From RGIG3178 sp963674495 (GTDB lineage Bacteria > Bacillota > Clostridia > Christensenellales > QAND01): a stretch of DNA of 64,000 bases. The stretch is from positions 930,001 to 994,000 of the forward strand of contig CAXXLG010000001.1 of the NCBI GenBank assembly GCA_963674495.2, given 5' to 3'. Below the pieces are notes generated by a model. The model saw only the letters and a program-made list of their open reading frames with translations, searched no databases and was not told the DNA's origin. Shown here piece by piece: positions 26,704 to 35,078 of this stretch. How positions within the stretch are numbered: position 1 is the stretch's first letter; each line of letters starts with the position of its first letter. The position numbers were made by a program, and so were the translations under genes.

Positions 26704-27450
26704 TCACGGTTTGATAAGTCGAACGCGCTGTCCGGCGGTTGTCAAAGGATTTTCATGATCGTATGCTGCAATGCGCCAGCATCCTTCATTGTCGGTGGGC
26801 ATAAACCCTGCCAGACAATCCACGTTATAATCAAACAGCGCCGGCGCAAGCGGAACGCTGGTACCAACCAACGTGGTTTTCGCGTTCTTTGACAACTGCA
26901 GCAGACGCGGCATTGTCTTGTTGGTCAACGCCGAACCGGTTATGAACACGTAATCCGCTTGCGGCAGCATGTATTCGCAAGCCGTATCCGGATAGTCTCC
27001 ATTGTGCGGTTGACGCTCCAAAATGGAGAAATCACAGATGTCGTGGATTCGGCGTTCCAAAAACGGAAAATGGCCGACCACGCAGACGCGCTTCCCCGCG
27101 AGCTCATCATAGCTGGCGATGAATGCATCTTGCTCCCGCTTGTTTTTTTCGGGCACTAACACGCCGTTTTTTTTCGCCAGAGTCGGTTGGTTGTAATATG
27201 CGTTGATGGCAGCCATGCCCAATCCCGCCTCGATAAAGTGCCATGATTTCACACGTTTGGCCATGTCCACAAGTTTCATGCCACGCATATCGCCGGATAC
27301 CGCCGCTGGCCGCGTATGTTGCGGCGTTGTCATGGCAAGCCCTACACCGTCCTTTGTACAAACGGCTGACCAAATGGTTCCCACTAGGCTGTCCGTTACC
27401 ACAATATTCTGCGGAATTCCTTCAATCAGCGCATCGTACAGTTCCCACAC
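26704..27450 (-). CDS. DUF4213/DUF364 protein, first copy
   Basis: 248 residues. The N-terminal part resembles the enolase-N-terminal-like DUF4213 (WSAVCTKDGVGLAMTT). The C-terminal part is the Rossmann-like DUF364 (GKRVCVVGHFPFLERR, YVFITGSALTNKTMPRLL, LVGTSVPLAPALF). DUF364 proteins are often found near molybdenum or heavy-metal genes and are suspected chelatases; no activity is proven. The start is GTG at 27450 (AAGAGG eight bases upstream) or GTG at 27459. It overlaps the NTPase stop. Confidence 0.8.
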   Translation of the reverse strand: MWELYDALIEGIPQNIVVTDSLVGTIWSAVCTKDGVGLAMTTPQHTRPAAVSGDMRGMKLVDMAKRVKSWHFIEAGLGMAAINAYYNQPTLAKKNGVLVPEKNKREQDAFIASYDELAGKRVCVVGHFPFLERRIHDICDFSILERQPHNGDYPDTACEYMLPQADYVFITGSALTNKTMPRLLQLSKNAKTTLVGTSVPLAPALFDYNVDCLAGFMPTDNEGCWRIAAYDHENPLTTAGQRVRLIKP

Positions 27451-27455
27451 ACACG

Positions 27456-28052
27456 TCACCTCTTCATATCCTTGTCGAGGATACTCTCCACAAAACTATT
27501 CGCTTTCTTATACACATCCCGGCTCGAAGCATCCAGAAACTCCACGGCAGCGTCGTTTGCAAGCACACCCAAGATTCGTTGCCTTCTTAGCAAACAGGCG
27601 TCCACGCCCGCCACATCTTTGCGCATGCGTTCAAGCGCCGATGCAGATTTGAATACGCCGATGCACGGTGTTCCGCTTTGTAGCAATGTTTCCAGCGCTT
27701 GATAAAACGCATCGCTCATAAGTTCAATCCCACCGATTTCGTCTAATAGCACAAGCTCACGATCCAATGCCCGCCGCAACACCGCGGTACCAAATCCGTC
27801 GAACACAGTGCAGTCCATCACCCGTTGATTTCCCCTCCATGTTAAAAACGCATGTGCCACCCCGCCGCTCCAAATGGCATCGGGCTGAAATTCGCCTTCG
27901 TTGGCCTCGCACATCGCATAGGCCATGACACGGCCATTGTCGATGTGCCTCGTCACATAATAGCCCCCCAGAGCGGCTCGATACGGGGCCAATACGGACA
28001 ACAAAAGCGTGGTTTTTCCCGTCCGGGATGAACCTGTTAACAACAAGTGCAT
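27456..28052 (-). CDS. P-loop nucleoside-triphosphatase (THEP1/NTPase_1-like)
   Basis: 198 residues. Walker A GSSRTGKTT at the start, TRHIDNGRVMAYAM, and Walker B LVLLDEIGGIEL, the THEP1 pattern. It is the first gene of the Mop cluster, behind the riboswitch-like leader. In this setting it may work in cofactor or metal handling rather than general nucleotide hydrolysis; that is inference. AAGGTGG precedes the ATG by nine bases. Confidence 0.78.
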   Translation of the reverse strand: MHLLLTGSSRTGKTTLLLSVLAPYRAALGGYYVTRHIDNGRVMAYAMCEANEGEFQPDAIWSGGVAHAFLTWRGNQRVMDCTVFDGFGTAVLRRALDRELVLLDEIGGIELMSDAFYQALETLLQSGTPCIGVFKSASALERMRKDVAGVDACLLRRQRILGVLANDAAVEFLDASSRDVYKKANSFVESILDKDMKR

Positions 28053-28111
28053 CGAAGCATACCACCTTTTGTTTTCTGACTTTCAACGCTCGATTTCCCG
28101 CATATCCGGAT

Positions 28112-28143
28112 AAAACAAAAGCCCCGTTGCACGCAACAGGGCT
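28112..28143 (-). terminator. Leader terminator upstream of the Mop cluster
   Basis: Minus strand: AGCCC-T-GTTGC, two-base loop, GCAAC-G-GGGCT, then TTTTGTTTT. It lies 60 bases before the NTPase start and about 95 bases after the aptamer-like fold. It can only act as an attenuator, because the only promoter seen is upstream of it. Confidence 0.85.
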
Positions 28144-28237
28144 AAACAGCAAACCGCCATAGTAAGCGAACCAAGGCACATCAGTGCCATCCATCCGCGA
28201 ACATAGCAAATATCTGTGTATCAAAACCCGTCCTGCG

Positions 28238-28339
28238 TGTGATCCCTTTCCAAAACGCGGGAGGTCAAGGCGTTTCCGCCAAGGCCCAACGGCCATATCG
28301 CATAGGCATTGCCCGTAGCATCAATGGCTCGGTCTCACA
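28238..28339 (-). promoter_or_regulatory. Probable Moco/Tuco riboswitch (moaA RNA motif) aptamer
   Basis: Read on the minus strand, TGTGA-GA-CC at the 5' end pairs with GG-GA-TCACA at the 3' end (P1 with a tandem G-A loop). Inside are GCCAT/ATGGC, and GGCG-GAAA-CGCC with a GNRA tetraloop. CTTGACCTCCC and GGAAAGGGATC follow. Size (~100 nt), GNRA hairpin and position before molybdenum-cofactor genes fit the Moco motif (Rfam RF01055) as I remember it. I cannot run a covariance search. Downstream is an intrinsic terminator, so it would act by transcription attenuation. Confidence 0.68.
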
Positions 28340-28356
28340 ATTATGGGACTGAATAT

Positions 28357-28385
28357 ATGGTATCATCTTCCGGTCAAAAAGTCAA
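28357..28385 (-). promoter_or_regulatory. SigmaA promoter of the Mop cluster
   Basis: Minus strand TTGACT, 17 bases, TACCAT. Predicted start near 28348, a few bases before the aptamer-like fold. About 170 bases to the right, up to the cyuA stop, show nothing else. Confidence 0.7.
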
Positions 28386-28574
28386 TCCAACCACCGCTGT
28401 TGGAATGGGTTTTAATCAAAGCTTTTTTGCTTTTACGCACCCTTATATCCAGGCTGCAAAATACGCTTATTGATATATTGATTTGATAAAGCATTTCATG
28501 TACAGCCCGTCATCCAAAGGCAATTCCTGCACTGGCATCATGGTCACGGCTCTATGCCCTCTCTCCCTTTTCTT

Positions 28575-29849
28575 TCAGCATTCGGTCATGATGCGGATGA
28601 TCTCCCTGTCTGTTTCCCGCATACCTTCCCGGCCTAGGCGACCAATGTTGGAAATGGTATTCTCCACGTCTTTTGATACCAGCCCGTCGCCGTCGTAGAA
28701 CTGCTGCCCGTGTTGATACATCTGGTAGCCAAAAATACCCGCGTCCACCGCCGAGGCAACCTTTGCCGCACAGGATGGTTTGGCGCCGTCGCATACGATG
28801 CCGGACACGATAGCCAGCGCGTTGACAAGTGTATGCGCGATATCGTTTAGATCACCACCCAAAAGATATGCAATGCCCGCGCCCGCTCCAGCTCCCGCAC
28901 TGACTGCACCGCAGTACGCGGAGAGCTGTCCAATGCCGGTCTTGAGATGGATTGTGGTCAGGTTAGAAATGATAAGCGCCCGATAAAGCGTTTCGTCGGA
29001 CAAACCCATTTCACGCGCATACGCGATGACCGGCAAAGACGCAGCCATTCCCTGATTCCCGCTGCCCGAATTGATGATGACCGGCATCTCGCAACCGCTC
29101 ATCCGTGCGTCCGCTCCGGCGGCCGCCATCGCCTTGGCTTTTGTTTTAATATCCTTCTCCCCGGTCCTAAGCAGCACTTTGCCGATATTGGCTCCGTAGT
29201 CGTTGCGTAAACCTTCCTCCGCAATGGCAGTATTGCATGAAATCTGCGCATCCAAGCGCTCCTTAACGATGTTTGTATCCACACGATCGGCAAATGCCAC
29301 GATGTCTTTTATGTTCAACAATTGCCGATCTGTCAGCTCCATACCCTTTGCCATTTTGGTGCCGGACGCGAATATAACGTCACCATCCTTTTCAATACAC
29401 ACAATGTTGGTATGCGTCCCGGCAATGCGTACCAATGCCGTACTTGAACCGCTTGCAAGTTGGATGACGATATCCAAAAGTTCATCGCCGGTCGTGGGAT
29501 GGACGGTAAAGACAGCACTCGAAAGATATTCTCGTATCCTCTTTTTATCTTCGTCACTTACCTTGGCAATGACCTCCAGTACACGCGTGTCATCTCCCGC
29601 CACAATACCGGCGGCTGCCGCCGCTTTTAATCCCTCCAGACCGCCTGTATTGGGTACCACGACGCTTTTAACGTTCTTAATAACATTGCCGCTGACTGAG
29701 ATGTCCACACTCTGGGGTATACATCCCAGTACAGCTCGTGCCTTGGCAGCAGCATAAGCAATTGCAATTGGCTCGGTACAGCCTACCGCTGGCACCAACT
29801 CTTCAGTAAGTATTCTTAGATATAGTTCATCGATGGCATATTTTTTCAT
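28575..29849 (-). CDS. L-cysteine desulfidase / UPF0597 family (CyuA/YhaM-like)
   Basis: 424 residues. The serine dehydratase alpha-chain-like fold is recognisable from AVGCTEPIAIAYAAAKA at the start, GSGNQGMAASLPV in the middle, and late Cys at VCDGAKPSCAAKVASAVDAG. These Cys bind a [4Fe-4S] cluster in L-cysteine desulfidases, which give sulfide, ammonia and pyruvate. In this position it could supply sulfide for molybdenum-site sulfuration, but that is speculative. GAGGGAAAGCGAAAG precedes the ATG. It is divergent from modE. Confidence 0.88.
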   Translation of the reverse strand: MKKYAIDELYLRILTEELVPAVGCTEPIAIAYAAAKARAVLGCIPQSVDISVSGNVIKNVKSVVVPNTGGLEGLKAAAAAGIVAGDDTRVLEVIAKVSDEDKKRIREYLSSAVFTVHPTTGDELLDIVIQLASGSSTALVRIAGTHTNIVCIEKDGDVIFASGTKMAKGMELTDRQLLNIKDIVAFADRVDTNIVKERLDAQISCNTAIAEEGLRNDYGANIGKVLLRTGEKDIKTKAKAMAAAGADARMSGCEMPVIINSGSGNQGMAASLPVIAYAREMGLSDETLYRALIISNLTTIHLKTGIGQLSAYCGAVSAGAGAGAGIAYLLGGDLNDIAHTLVNALAIVSGIVCDGAKPSCAAKVASAVDAGIFGYQMYQHGQQFYDGDGLVSKDVENTISNIGRLGREGMRETDREIIRIMTEC

Positions 29850-30022
29850 CTTTCGCTTTCCCTCTCCATGGTTAATCAGGTCGGAACACTCGTTATCTTC
29901 AGTGTATCATGTTCCTTCGACAGTGCACAAGATGCCAATTACCACAGGCTTTCCAACACTTTTATACACGTCTTTTACCCTATTTTTCTTTGCCCTGTCC
30001 GCCCAACATGTATTGCAATAAG

Positions 30023-30052
30023 TTGAAAGGGCCGTCAACATCATGCTATGAT
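30023..30052 (+). promoter_or_regulatory. Predicted promoter of the ModE-like gene
   Basis: TTGAAA, 18 bases, TATGAT, about 30 bases before the ATG of the regulator. Confidence 0.6.
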
Positions 30053-30081
30053 AAAAGCATCAAAGGAAGGAGTTCTTTGCG

Positions 30082-30447
30082 ATGAACAAACCACCATCCC
30101 CGCAGAATTTCCTCACGCGATTTCAAGTATACAACAGGCACCCGAGCTTTGGGAAAGGCATTGTAACCCTAATGGAGCTCATCCAAAGCGGTCATTCTCT
30201 CAAAAGTGCTTCCCAACAGATCGGCATGGCGTACAGCAAAGCATGGATGCATTTTAATAAGGCTGAAGATGATCTTGGCTTCAAATTGGTTGAACGTAAA
30301 ACCGGCGGCGTCGGTGGCGGCGGTACGACCTTGACGGGACAAGGCGAATATTTTTTGGCTCAATACACCCGCTTTGAATTCGAATCTCGTGCAGAGGTGG
30401 ATAAGGTTTTTCGCGCTTGTTTCCCCCCTGATAACCGGGACACATGA
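30082..30447 (+). CDS. ModE-like winged-helix regulator without molybdate-binding domain
   Basis: 121 residues corresponding to the ModE N-terminal domain: FGKGIVTLMELIQSGHSLKSASQQIGMAYSKAW, then LGFKLVERKTGGVGGGGTTLTGQG. The MopI/TOBE domains of full ModE are absent, so it either senses nothing directly or binds another ligand. Such short forms are common near molybdoenzyme genes in Clostridia. AAGGAG lies upstream of the ATG. Likely targets are the Mop cluster, cyuA or the second DUF364 gene (inference). Confidence 0.85.
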   Translation: MNKPPSPQNFLTRFQVYNRHPSFGKGIVTLMELIQSGHSLKSASQQIGMAYSKAWMHFNKAEDDLGFKLVERKTGGVGGGGTTLTGQGEYFLAQYTRFEFESRAEVDKVFRACFPPDNRDT

Positions 30448-30550
30448 TCCCGTACTATGATTGGCGGCATCAGTGCCAGCACGCTTCTTTACCGTCCGGA
30501 TATATTGTTTATCTCACATCCCACCAACAAACCGCCTGTGAGCTAAAAAA

Positions 30551-30578
30551 GGGGATTGAATATTCAATCCCCAAAACA
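30551..30578 (-). terminator. Intrinsic terminator of the second DUF364 gene
   Basis: A 22-base perfect palindrome (GGGGATTGAAT and its complement, 30551-30572) has TTTTTT on the left, which is downstream on the minus strand. It lies 21 bases past the stop. It may also end modE. Confidence 0.75.
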
Positions 30579-30593
30579 GACGTGTTTTTTATT

Positions 30594-31370
30594 TCAACAT
30601 GCTCCGATACGCAATGTCTTCTTGATCATATAGGAACGGACATGTGCAATGCCACCACCGAGCGAAATCGCCCTGAAAAGCTTTTCACGCTGTGCGCCAT
30701 CCCACAGCGATCCCGCCAACGCCGTTACGTCACTATTCGTATAGCCCTGCGGATACATCGGTGTCGATGCGCCTACCAGTACGATTTCCCGTGCCTTTGT
30801 ACACATGGACAATAAACTGTCTATGGTATGATTTACAAACGCCGTTCCAGTGATGGTCACCACATCGCATTGAGGCAGCATTTTACACTGGTCCTTCACT
30901 GGATATACAAACGGCGGCGTTTCTGTGCTTTGCATAAGGCCTTGATCGAACACCACCAAGGCGCGCGCCTTGTTACCCAGCGTCTTTTCCACTGCCGGAA
31001 TATACCCCACCATGCCAAGCACATCCATGGGCATCATGTTCACACCATACGGCGCGTTTACATCTTCAAGTGTTTGAGCGCCCGCTGCTGCCGTCAACAC
31101 TGCCATACCCATGGTGCGCATAAGATTATCCGTTCCGTACAGGCTCCACGCTGCCACTTCCTGTGCGTCCTTGCCCACCACCGTCTGCCCGTAGGGAAAC
31201 ACCGAACAACCGCCGGGAAGGTTCTCGCGCAACACGTACGATACGCCTACATTGCCGTCTGACAGCGCCATGCCAACAAGGGATATGCCAACCACTGCAT
31301 CCGTTACCGTTTTGCCCACAAGATAAGGTTGCGCGGCATCGAGGATCCGCACCAACAACACGGTACTCAT
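30594..31370 (-). CDS. DUF4213/DUF364 protein, second copy
   Basis: 258 residues. DUF364-type elements: VGMVGYIPAVEKTLG, KMLPQCDVVTITGTAFVNHTIDSLL and IVLVGASTPMYPQGY. It has the same layout as the copy in the Mop cluster but clearly diverged in sequence. It stands alone, convergent with modE, with a good ribosome site (AAAGGAG). Possibly a metal- or cofactor-handling protein; unproven. Confidence 0.8.
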   Translation of the reverse strand: MSTVLLVRILDAAQPYLVGKTVTDAVVGISLVGMALSDGNVGVSYVLRENLPGGCSVFPYGQTVVGKDAQEVAAWSLYGTDNLMRTMGMAVLTAAAGAQTLEDVNAPYGVNMMPMDVLGMVGYIPAVEKTLGNKARALVVFDQGLMQSTETPPFVYPVKDQCKMLPQCDVVTITGTAFVNHTIDSLLSMCTKAREIVLVGASTPMYPQGYTNSDVTALAGSLWDGAQREKLFRAISLGGGIAHVRSYMIKKTLRIGAC

Positions 31371-31476
31371 TACTTCTTACTCCTTTCATTATCCATCTCG
31401 TACCACATTTTCTATCATCGCTTCAATATATGAACAAGGCCGGGTGCATAGGCACGCCGGCGCTTTGTATTGTTCG

Positions 31477-32661
31477 CTATTCCATCATCTCGATGGGTCC
31501 AAGCCGATAGTTGAGCAAAAACTGCGTGTTGCTGCCATCCCGATAAAACGCTTTCTTGATGCGTTCCATCGCAATCCTGCCGCTTTCGTGGTTCTGTGTT
31601 GGTAAAAGTACCGCAAACTGCGTCGGGCTGTATCGCGATACGGTATCGCCCTTTCGAAGACTGCTTTTGGTGGTAGCGAGCAGTTGTTTCATCACCTTAT
31701 CCAGCACCAGCGGTTCCACCCGCTGCTTGTCCAAACTGGTCACCGTCAGTAGCGCTAAAAACATCGGCGTACCCAACCGCTTGAGATTTCGCATGTGCAA
31801 TTGGTATATGTCCTTGAATATCGCGTACTCGCATACGAACGCGCCTTCGACATTGGTATCCTCAAACAAATCCTTCCGTATCTCTCCAATGTCCGCGCTG
31901 GACGCCCGTTCAATCTTGATCAGCTGCTTATAAAATGCTAGTATCTCATCCGAAGGATTTATACCCAGATAGTTGTAATGAAGATCGGTGGTACGATTGT
32001 ACTGCGCAAGCGCTTGCTTGCTCCGACCTGATTTCAGAAGGGCGGACATCAATTCGAGGTTCAAACGCGAATCCAATGCATCCACCTCAAGGCCCATGCG
32101 CGATACCCTGATAACGTCCTCGTACAAGCCCTTGTTTTCCAGCAGTCCGATGTATTCGTAAACCATTTTCAGGTACCTGTCATGGTAATACGCGCTTTTT
32201 GTTTGTACCCAAGTCTCGATAACGGAGTTTGGCAAAAGGTCGCCTTGGTAAAATGACAATGCATTTTCAAAATACTGACGGTTTTCCAGCGATAGATCCT
32301 TCGCGTTGTCCAGTTTGGTACACAGTTTATCGAAGGTAAACACATCCACCGATGTATCCTGTGCATCATTCCAACGGTATGTTCCGTTCTTTGTGACGAT
32401 GGCTTTGTCAAGACCGAACTGCTTCAGGTTCGCACGCAAACGGCTGACCAGCGTTTTAAGCGAGCTTTCCGGGTTGGTAATCTCCTCTTCCGGCCAAAGC
32501 GTCTCGAATAGCTCGAAATTCGATACCTGCCTGTCCTTGTTCAGCAACAGGTATGCCATTAGCGATATTTTCTTGCGCGAACTGCCCAACTCTGCCACGA
32601 TATCCAAGTTGTCCACCATGATGCTGAATCCGCCCAACATGGTGACTTCAATGGTCTTCAT
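31477..32661 (-). CDS. SARP/BTAD-type transcriptional activator with degenerate GGDEF domain
   Basis: 394 residues. Residues 1-100 form an OmpR-type winged helix (LGGFSIMVDN, RKKISLMAYLLLNKDRQV, NPESSLKTLVSRLRANL). Residues 105-250 are a bacterial transcriptional activation (BTAD) repeat domain. Residues 270-394 resemble GGDEF, but the signature is RYSPTQF in place of GGDEF, so cyclase activity is unlikely and it may bind c-di-GMP or serve only for dimerisation. The gap upstream contains repeated GTTAC palindromes. Confidence 0.82.
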   Translation of the reverse strand: MKTIEVTMLGGFSIMVDNLDIVAELGSSRKKISLMAYLLLNKDRQVSNFELFETLWPEEEITNPESSLKTLVSRLRANLKQFGLDKAIVTKNGTYRWNDAQDTSVDVFTFDKLCTKLDNAKDLSLENRQYFENALSFYQGDLLPNSVIETWVQTKSAYYHDRYLKMVYEYIGLLENKGLYEDVIRVSRMGLEVDALDSRLNLELMSALLKSGRSKQALAQYNRTTDLHYNYLGINPSDEILAFYKQLIKIERASSADIGEIRKDLFEDTNVEGAFVCEYAIFKDIYQLHMRNLKRLGTPMFLALLTVTSLDKQRVEPLVLDKVMKQLLATTKSSLRKGDTVSRYSPTQFAVLLPTQNHESGRIAMERIKKAFYRDGSNTQFLLNYRLGPIEMME

Positions 32662-32702
32662 CCTGCTTCGACTCCTTCCCCCGCATTCCGTTCATACAAA
32701 AA

Positions 32703-32896
32703 GGTTACAGGGTAACTGTTGTTTTCTTATTCTATATGTATCGGATGAACGTTATTTAAACTTTAGATATGACCCTATGGTTACATTGTAACCTTATTGA
32801 TAACACCGCCGCTTTGAAGAATCCAGCACGGCGGCACTTTGGTTGGCATACGATCGATTTTTATTTTATTGTAACATTAATGTGACCATATTACAA
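32703..32896. promoter_or_regulatory. Cluster of GTTAC-type palindromes between the SARP gene and the transglutaminase gene
   Basis: Three related sites: GTTAC-AGG-GTAAC (32704-32716), GGTTAC-ATT-GTAACC (32779-32793) and GTAACATTAATGTGAC (32871-32886, one mismatch). They lie in the 385-base divergent gap (32662-33046). They are probably operators, possibly for the adjacent SARP protein (inference). Confidence 0.5.
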
Positions 32897-33046
32897 TCCC
32901 TCTTCCCTTGGTTTTCGCCACAGAAAGGGCCGATCCATTTATTGGAATCGTTAGGCTTGCAACCTTAAAATGCGATATGTTACTATGAGACTACACAGTA
33001 TCGGTTTTTTCGCATGCTGTTCGGTGATATTCGAGAGGAGCAAACG

Positions 33047-33955
33047 ATGTTGATCTCTTCCGCATGGACGGTCCCGCTGTATTTGCGTAGTCCGTTGAGC
33101 ATTTTGCTGATGCTGGTCATGATGGCTTCCTCCACAGCGCGCAGCAGCGTGCCCAAGGTGCTCATCCCGGAAGCATCCGGAACGCGCGTTGAGCAGAATG
33201 AATGGGTAAGGGTCGATTTGTCTCATATCGACGAAGGGTACGTCATGGTGGAATATCTTGGCGAGCCGCATAAGACACGCATGCAAGTCGCCTTTGAAGA
33301 CAACACACCGTATACATACGATCTCGCCACCGACGGTCGGTATGAAACCTTTCCGCTCAGCTGTGGAAACGGCAGTTACACGCTCAATGTATACAGCCAC
33401 TTGAAAGACAATACTTATGTATACGTATTCGGAACAACGTTTGATGTTACGTTGAAGGATCAGCAATTACCGTTTTTATATCCCAACCAATATGTGGATT
33501 TCAAATCGAACAACGCGGCTGTTGGAGCGGCACAGTCGCTGAGCAAAGGTGCGGCGGATGATTTGGACGTGGTGTCACGCATCTACGAATATGTCATTGA
33601 CAACATCGATTACGATTACGACAAGTTAAATACCGTAACCAGCGGGTATCTGCCCGATATCGACCAGACGCTGCGCGATAAGAAGGGTATTTGTTTCGAC
33701 TATGCCTCGCTTATGACCGCTATGCTGCGCTCCCAGCGGATTCCGACCAAACTTGTCATTGGCTACGCAGGTGAGGTTTACCATGCATGGATCAATGTGT
33801 ATACCGAGGAAACTGGTTGGGTAAACGGCATCATACGCTTTGATGGCACCACGTGGGTGCGTATGGATCCCACCTACGCCGCCGGCAATAGCGAGAAGCA
33901 CACGCTGGAATACGTCAACAACAGCGACAATTACAATGAACTGTTCTTCTATTGA
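33047..33955 (+). CDS. Secreted transglutaminase-like (papain-fold) protein
   Basis: 302 residues with an N-terminal signal peptide or anchor (YLRSPLSILLMLVMMASSTA). A beta-rich region follows (40-150), then a transglutaminase core. Catalytic Cys in KKGICFDYASLMTAML, His in EVYHAWINVYT, Asp in MDPTYA. The triad is complete. Such proteins are peptidases or amidases of the cell surface. GAGAGGAG is six bases before the ATG at 33047. It lies 57 bases upstream of the pilus-like operon and may be co-transcribed. Confidence 0.87.
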   Translation: MLISSAWTVPLYLRSPLSILLMLVMMASSTARSSVPKVLIPEASGTRVEQNEWVRVDLSHIDEGYVMVEYLGEPHKTRMQVAFEDNTPYTYDLATDGRYETFPLSCGNGSYTLNVYSHLKDNTYVYVFGTTFDVTLKDQQLPFLYPNQYVDFKSNNAAVGAAQSLSKGAADDLDVVSRIYEYVIDNIDYDYDKLNTVTSGYLPDIDQTLRDKKGICFDYASLMTAMLRSQRIPTKLVIGYAGEVYHAWINVYTEETGWVNGIIRFDGTTWVRMDPTYAAGNSEKHTLEYVNNSDNYNELFFY

Positions 33956-34012
33956 ACTGTCATCGGTGAAACATCTTCAGGCAATCCCCGTATTGATTGG
34001 TAAGGAGTCAGC

Positions 34013-35068
34013 ATGAGTATTCAAAACGCCATCAAGCAGAAACCGCTATCCGCCTTGGCCACCGCCGCGTTTTGCGCACAATTGGCTATGTTGCTCGACG
34101 GCGGTGTCAGTGTACACGAATCCCTTTTGATACTGCGCGACGGAACCGAACAGGATCATGAAGCGGCCATGTTTGACGATTTGGCGCAAATGGTGGGAAG
34201 CGGCGTATCTCTTTATCAAGCGATGTCGCAAAAGAGCCGGTTTTCTCGCTATACGGTTGAAATGGTACGTATAGGTGAAACCACGGGCAGACTTGGAAAC
34301 GTATTAAATGCGCTCAACGCCTATCATCTTCGTCAGGAGCACCTGCGCCAAACCATCAAAACCGCGGTTACACATCCGCTCATCATGCTCTGCCTGCTGT
34401 TCGCACTGATCGCCGTGCTGTTGGTGCGCGTGTTGCCCGTGTTCGCACAGGTTTACACACAACTGGGAGCGGACATGTCGCCGTTTGCCATGCACCTGCT
34501 GAATTTTGGTCGATGGCTTAGCCATGGTTCATTGTATATCGGTGCGGCCGTGATATTTTCGGCCCTTGTTTTGTTCGTGTTGTGGCGCAATGACAAGGGC
34601 AAGGACGGGCTCATGCACTTTCTTTCCCGCCTTCCCCTGACACGGCCCTTGATGCATCAGATCACAACCAGCCGTTTTTCCTATGCTATGTCGCTAATGC
34701 TCAAAAGTGGCATATCCTTCGAACAAGCAGCAGATATGGCAGCGCGATTGTTTCGTGGCGATGCAAAGGCGCGCATTCAATCTCTTCTCTCTCTGCTCAG
34801 CCGTGACGGTACGTTGACGTCCGCGCTGTCAAAAAGCGGCCTTTTCAGTGCAATGGATGCACGCTTGCTTCAGGTAGGCGCACGGGTGGGCGCGATGGAC
34901 AATGCAATGGAGGACCTTGCGATGCGCAGCGAAGCGCGTAGCGATGCTTTGTTTGAACGTTTGGTCGGCATGATCGAACCCACGCTGGTTGCCTTGATGG
35001 CATTGGTCGCCGGCATGGTGTTGCTGTCCGTGATGCTGCCGCTTTTGGGCATCATGGCAGCGATTTAG
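34013..35068 (+). CDS. Type II secretion/type IV pilus inner-membrane platform protein (PilC/GspF)
   Basis: 351 residues with two GspF repeats, about 15-140 and 215-345. Each holds the AAMLDGG/MLKSGISFEQA pattern and ends in long membrane helices (LIMLCLLFALIAVLLVRVLPVFAQV and TLVALMALVAGMVLLSVMLPLL). The protein anchors the pilus base to its ATPase. AAGGAG precedes the ATG. It is first in a run of genes ending in pilT. Confidence 0.88.
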   Translation: MSIQNAIKQKPLSALATAAFCAQLAMLLDGGVSVHESLLILRDGTEQDHEAAMFDDLAQMVGSGVSLYQAMSQKSRFSRYTVEMVRIGETTGRLGNVLNALNAYHLRQEHLRQTIKTAVTHPLIMLCLLFALIAVLLVRVLPVFAQVYTQLGADMSPFAMHLLNFGRWLSHGSLYIGAAVIFSALVLFVLWRNDKGKDGLMHFLSRLPLTRPLMHQITTSRFSYAMSLMLKSGISFEQAADMAARLFRGDAKARIQSLLSLLSRDGTLTSALSKSGLFSAMDARLLQVGARVGAMDNAMEDLAMRSEARSDALFERLVGMIEPTLVALMALVAGMVLLSVMLPLLGIMAAI

Positions 35069-35078
35069 GAGGCGACAT

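Noticed and set aside
27757..28296. 179-aa minus-strand frame crossing the leader and the NTPase gene
   Set aside because: It runs through the riboswitch-like fold and terminator and overlaps the NTPase in another frame.
30444..30815. 123-aa plus-strand frame after modE
   Set aside because: It reads through the terminator palindrome and antisense to the second DUF364 gene.
32951..33466. 171-aa minus-strand frame
   Set aside because: Antisense to the transglutaminase-like gene, including its signal-peptide region.
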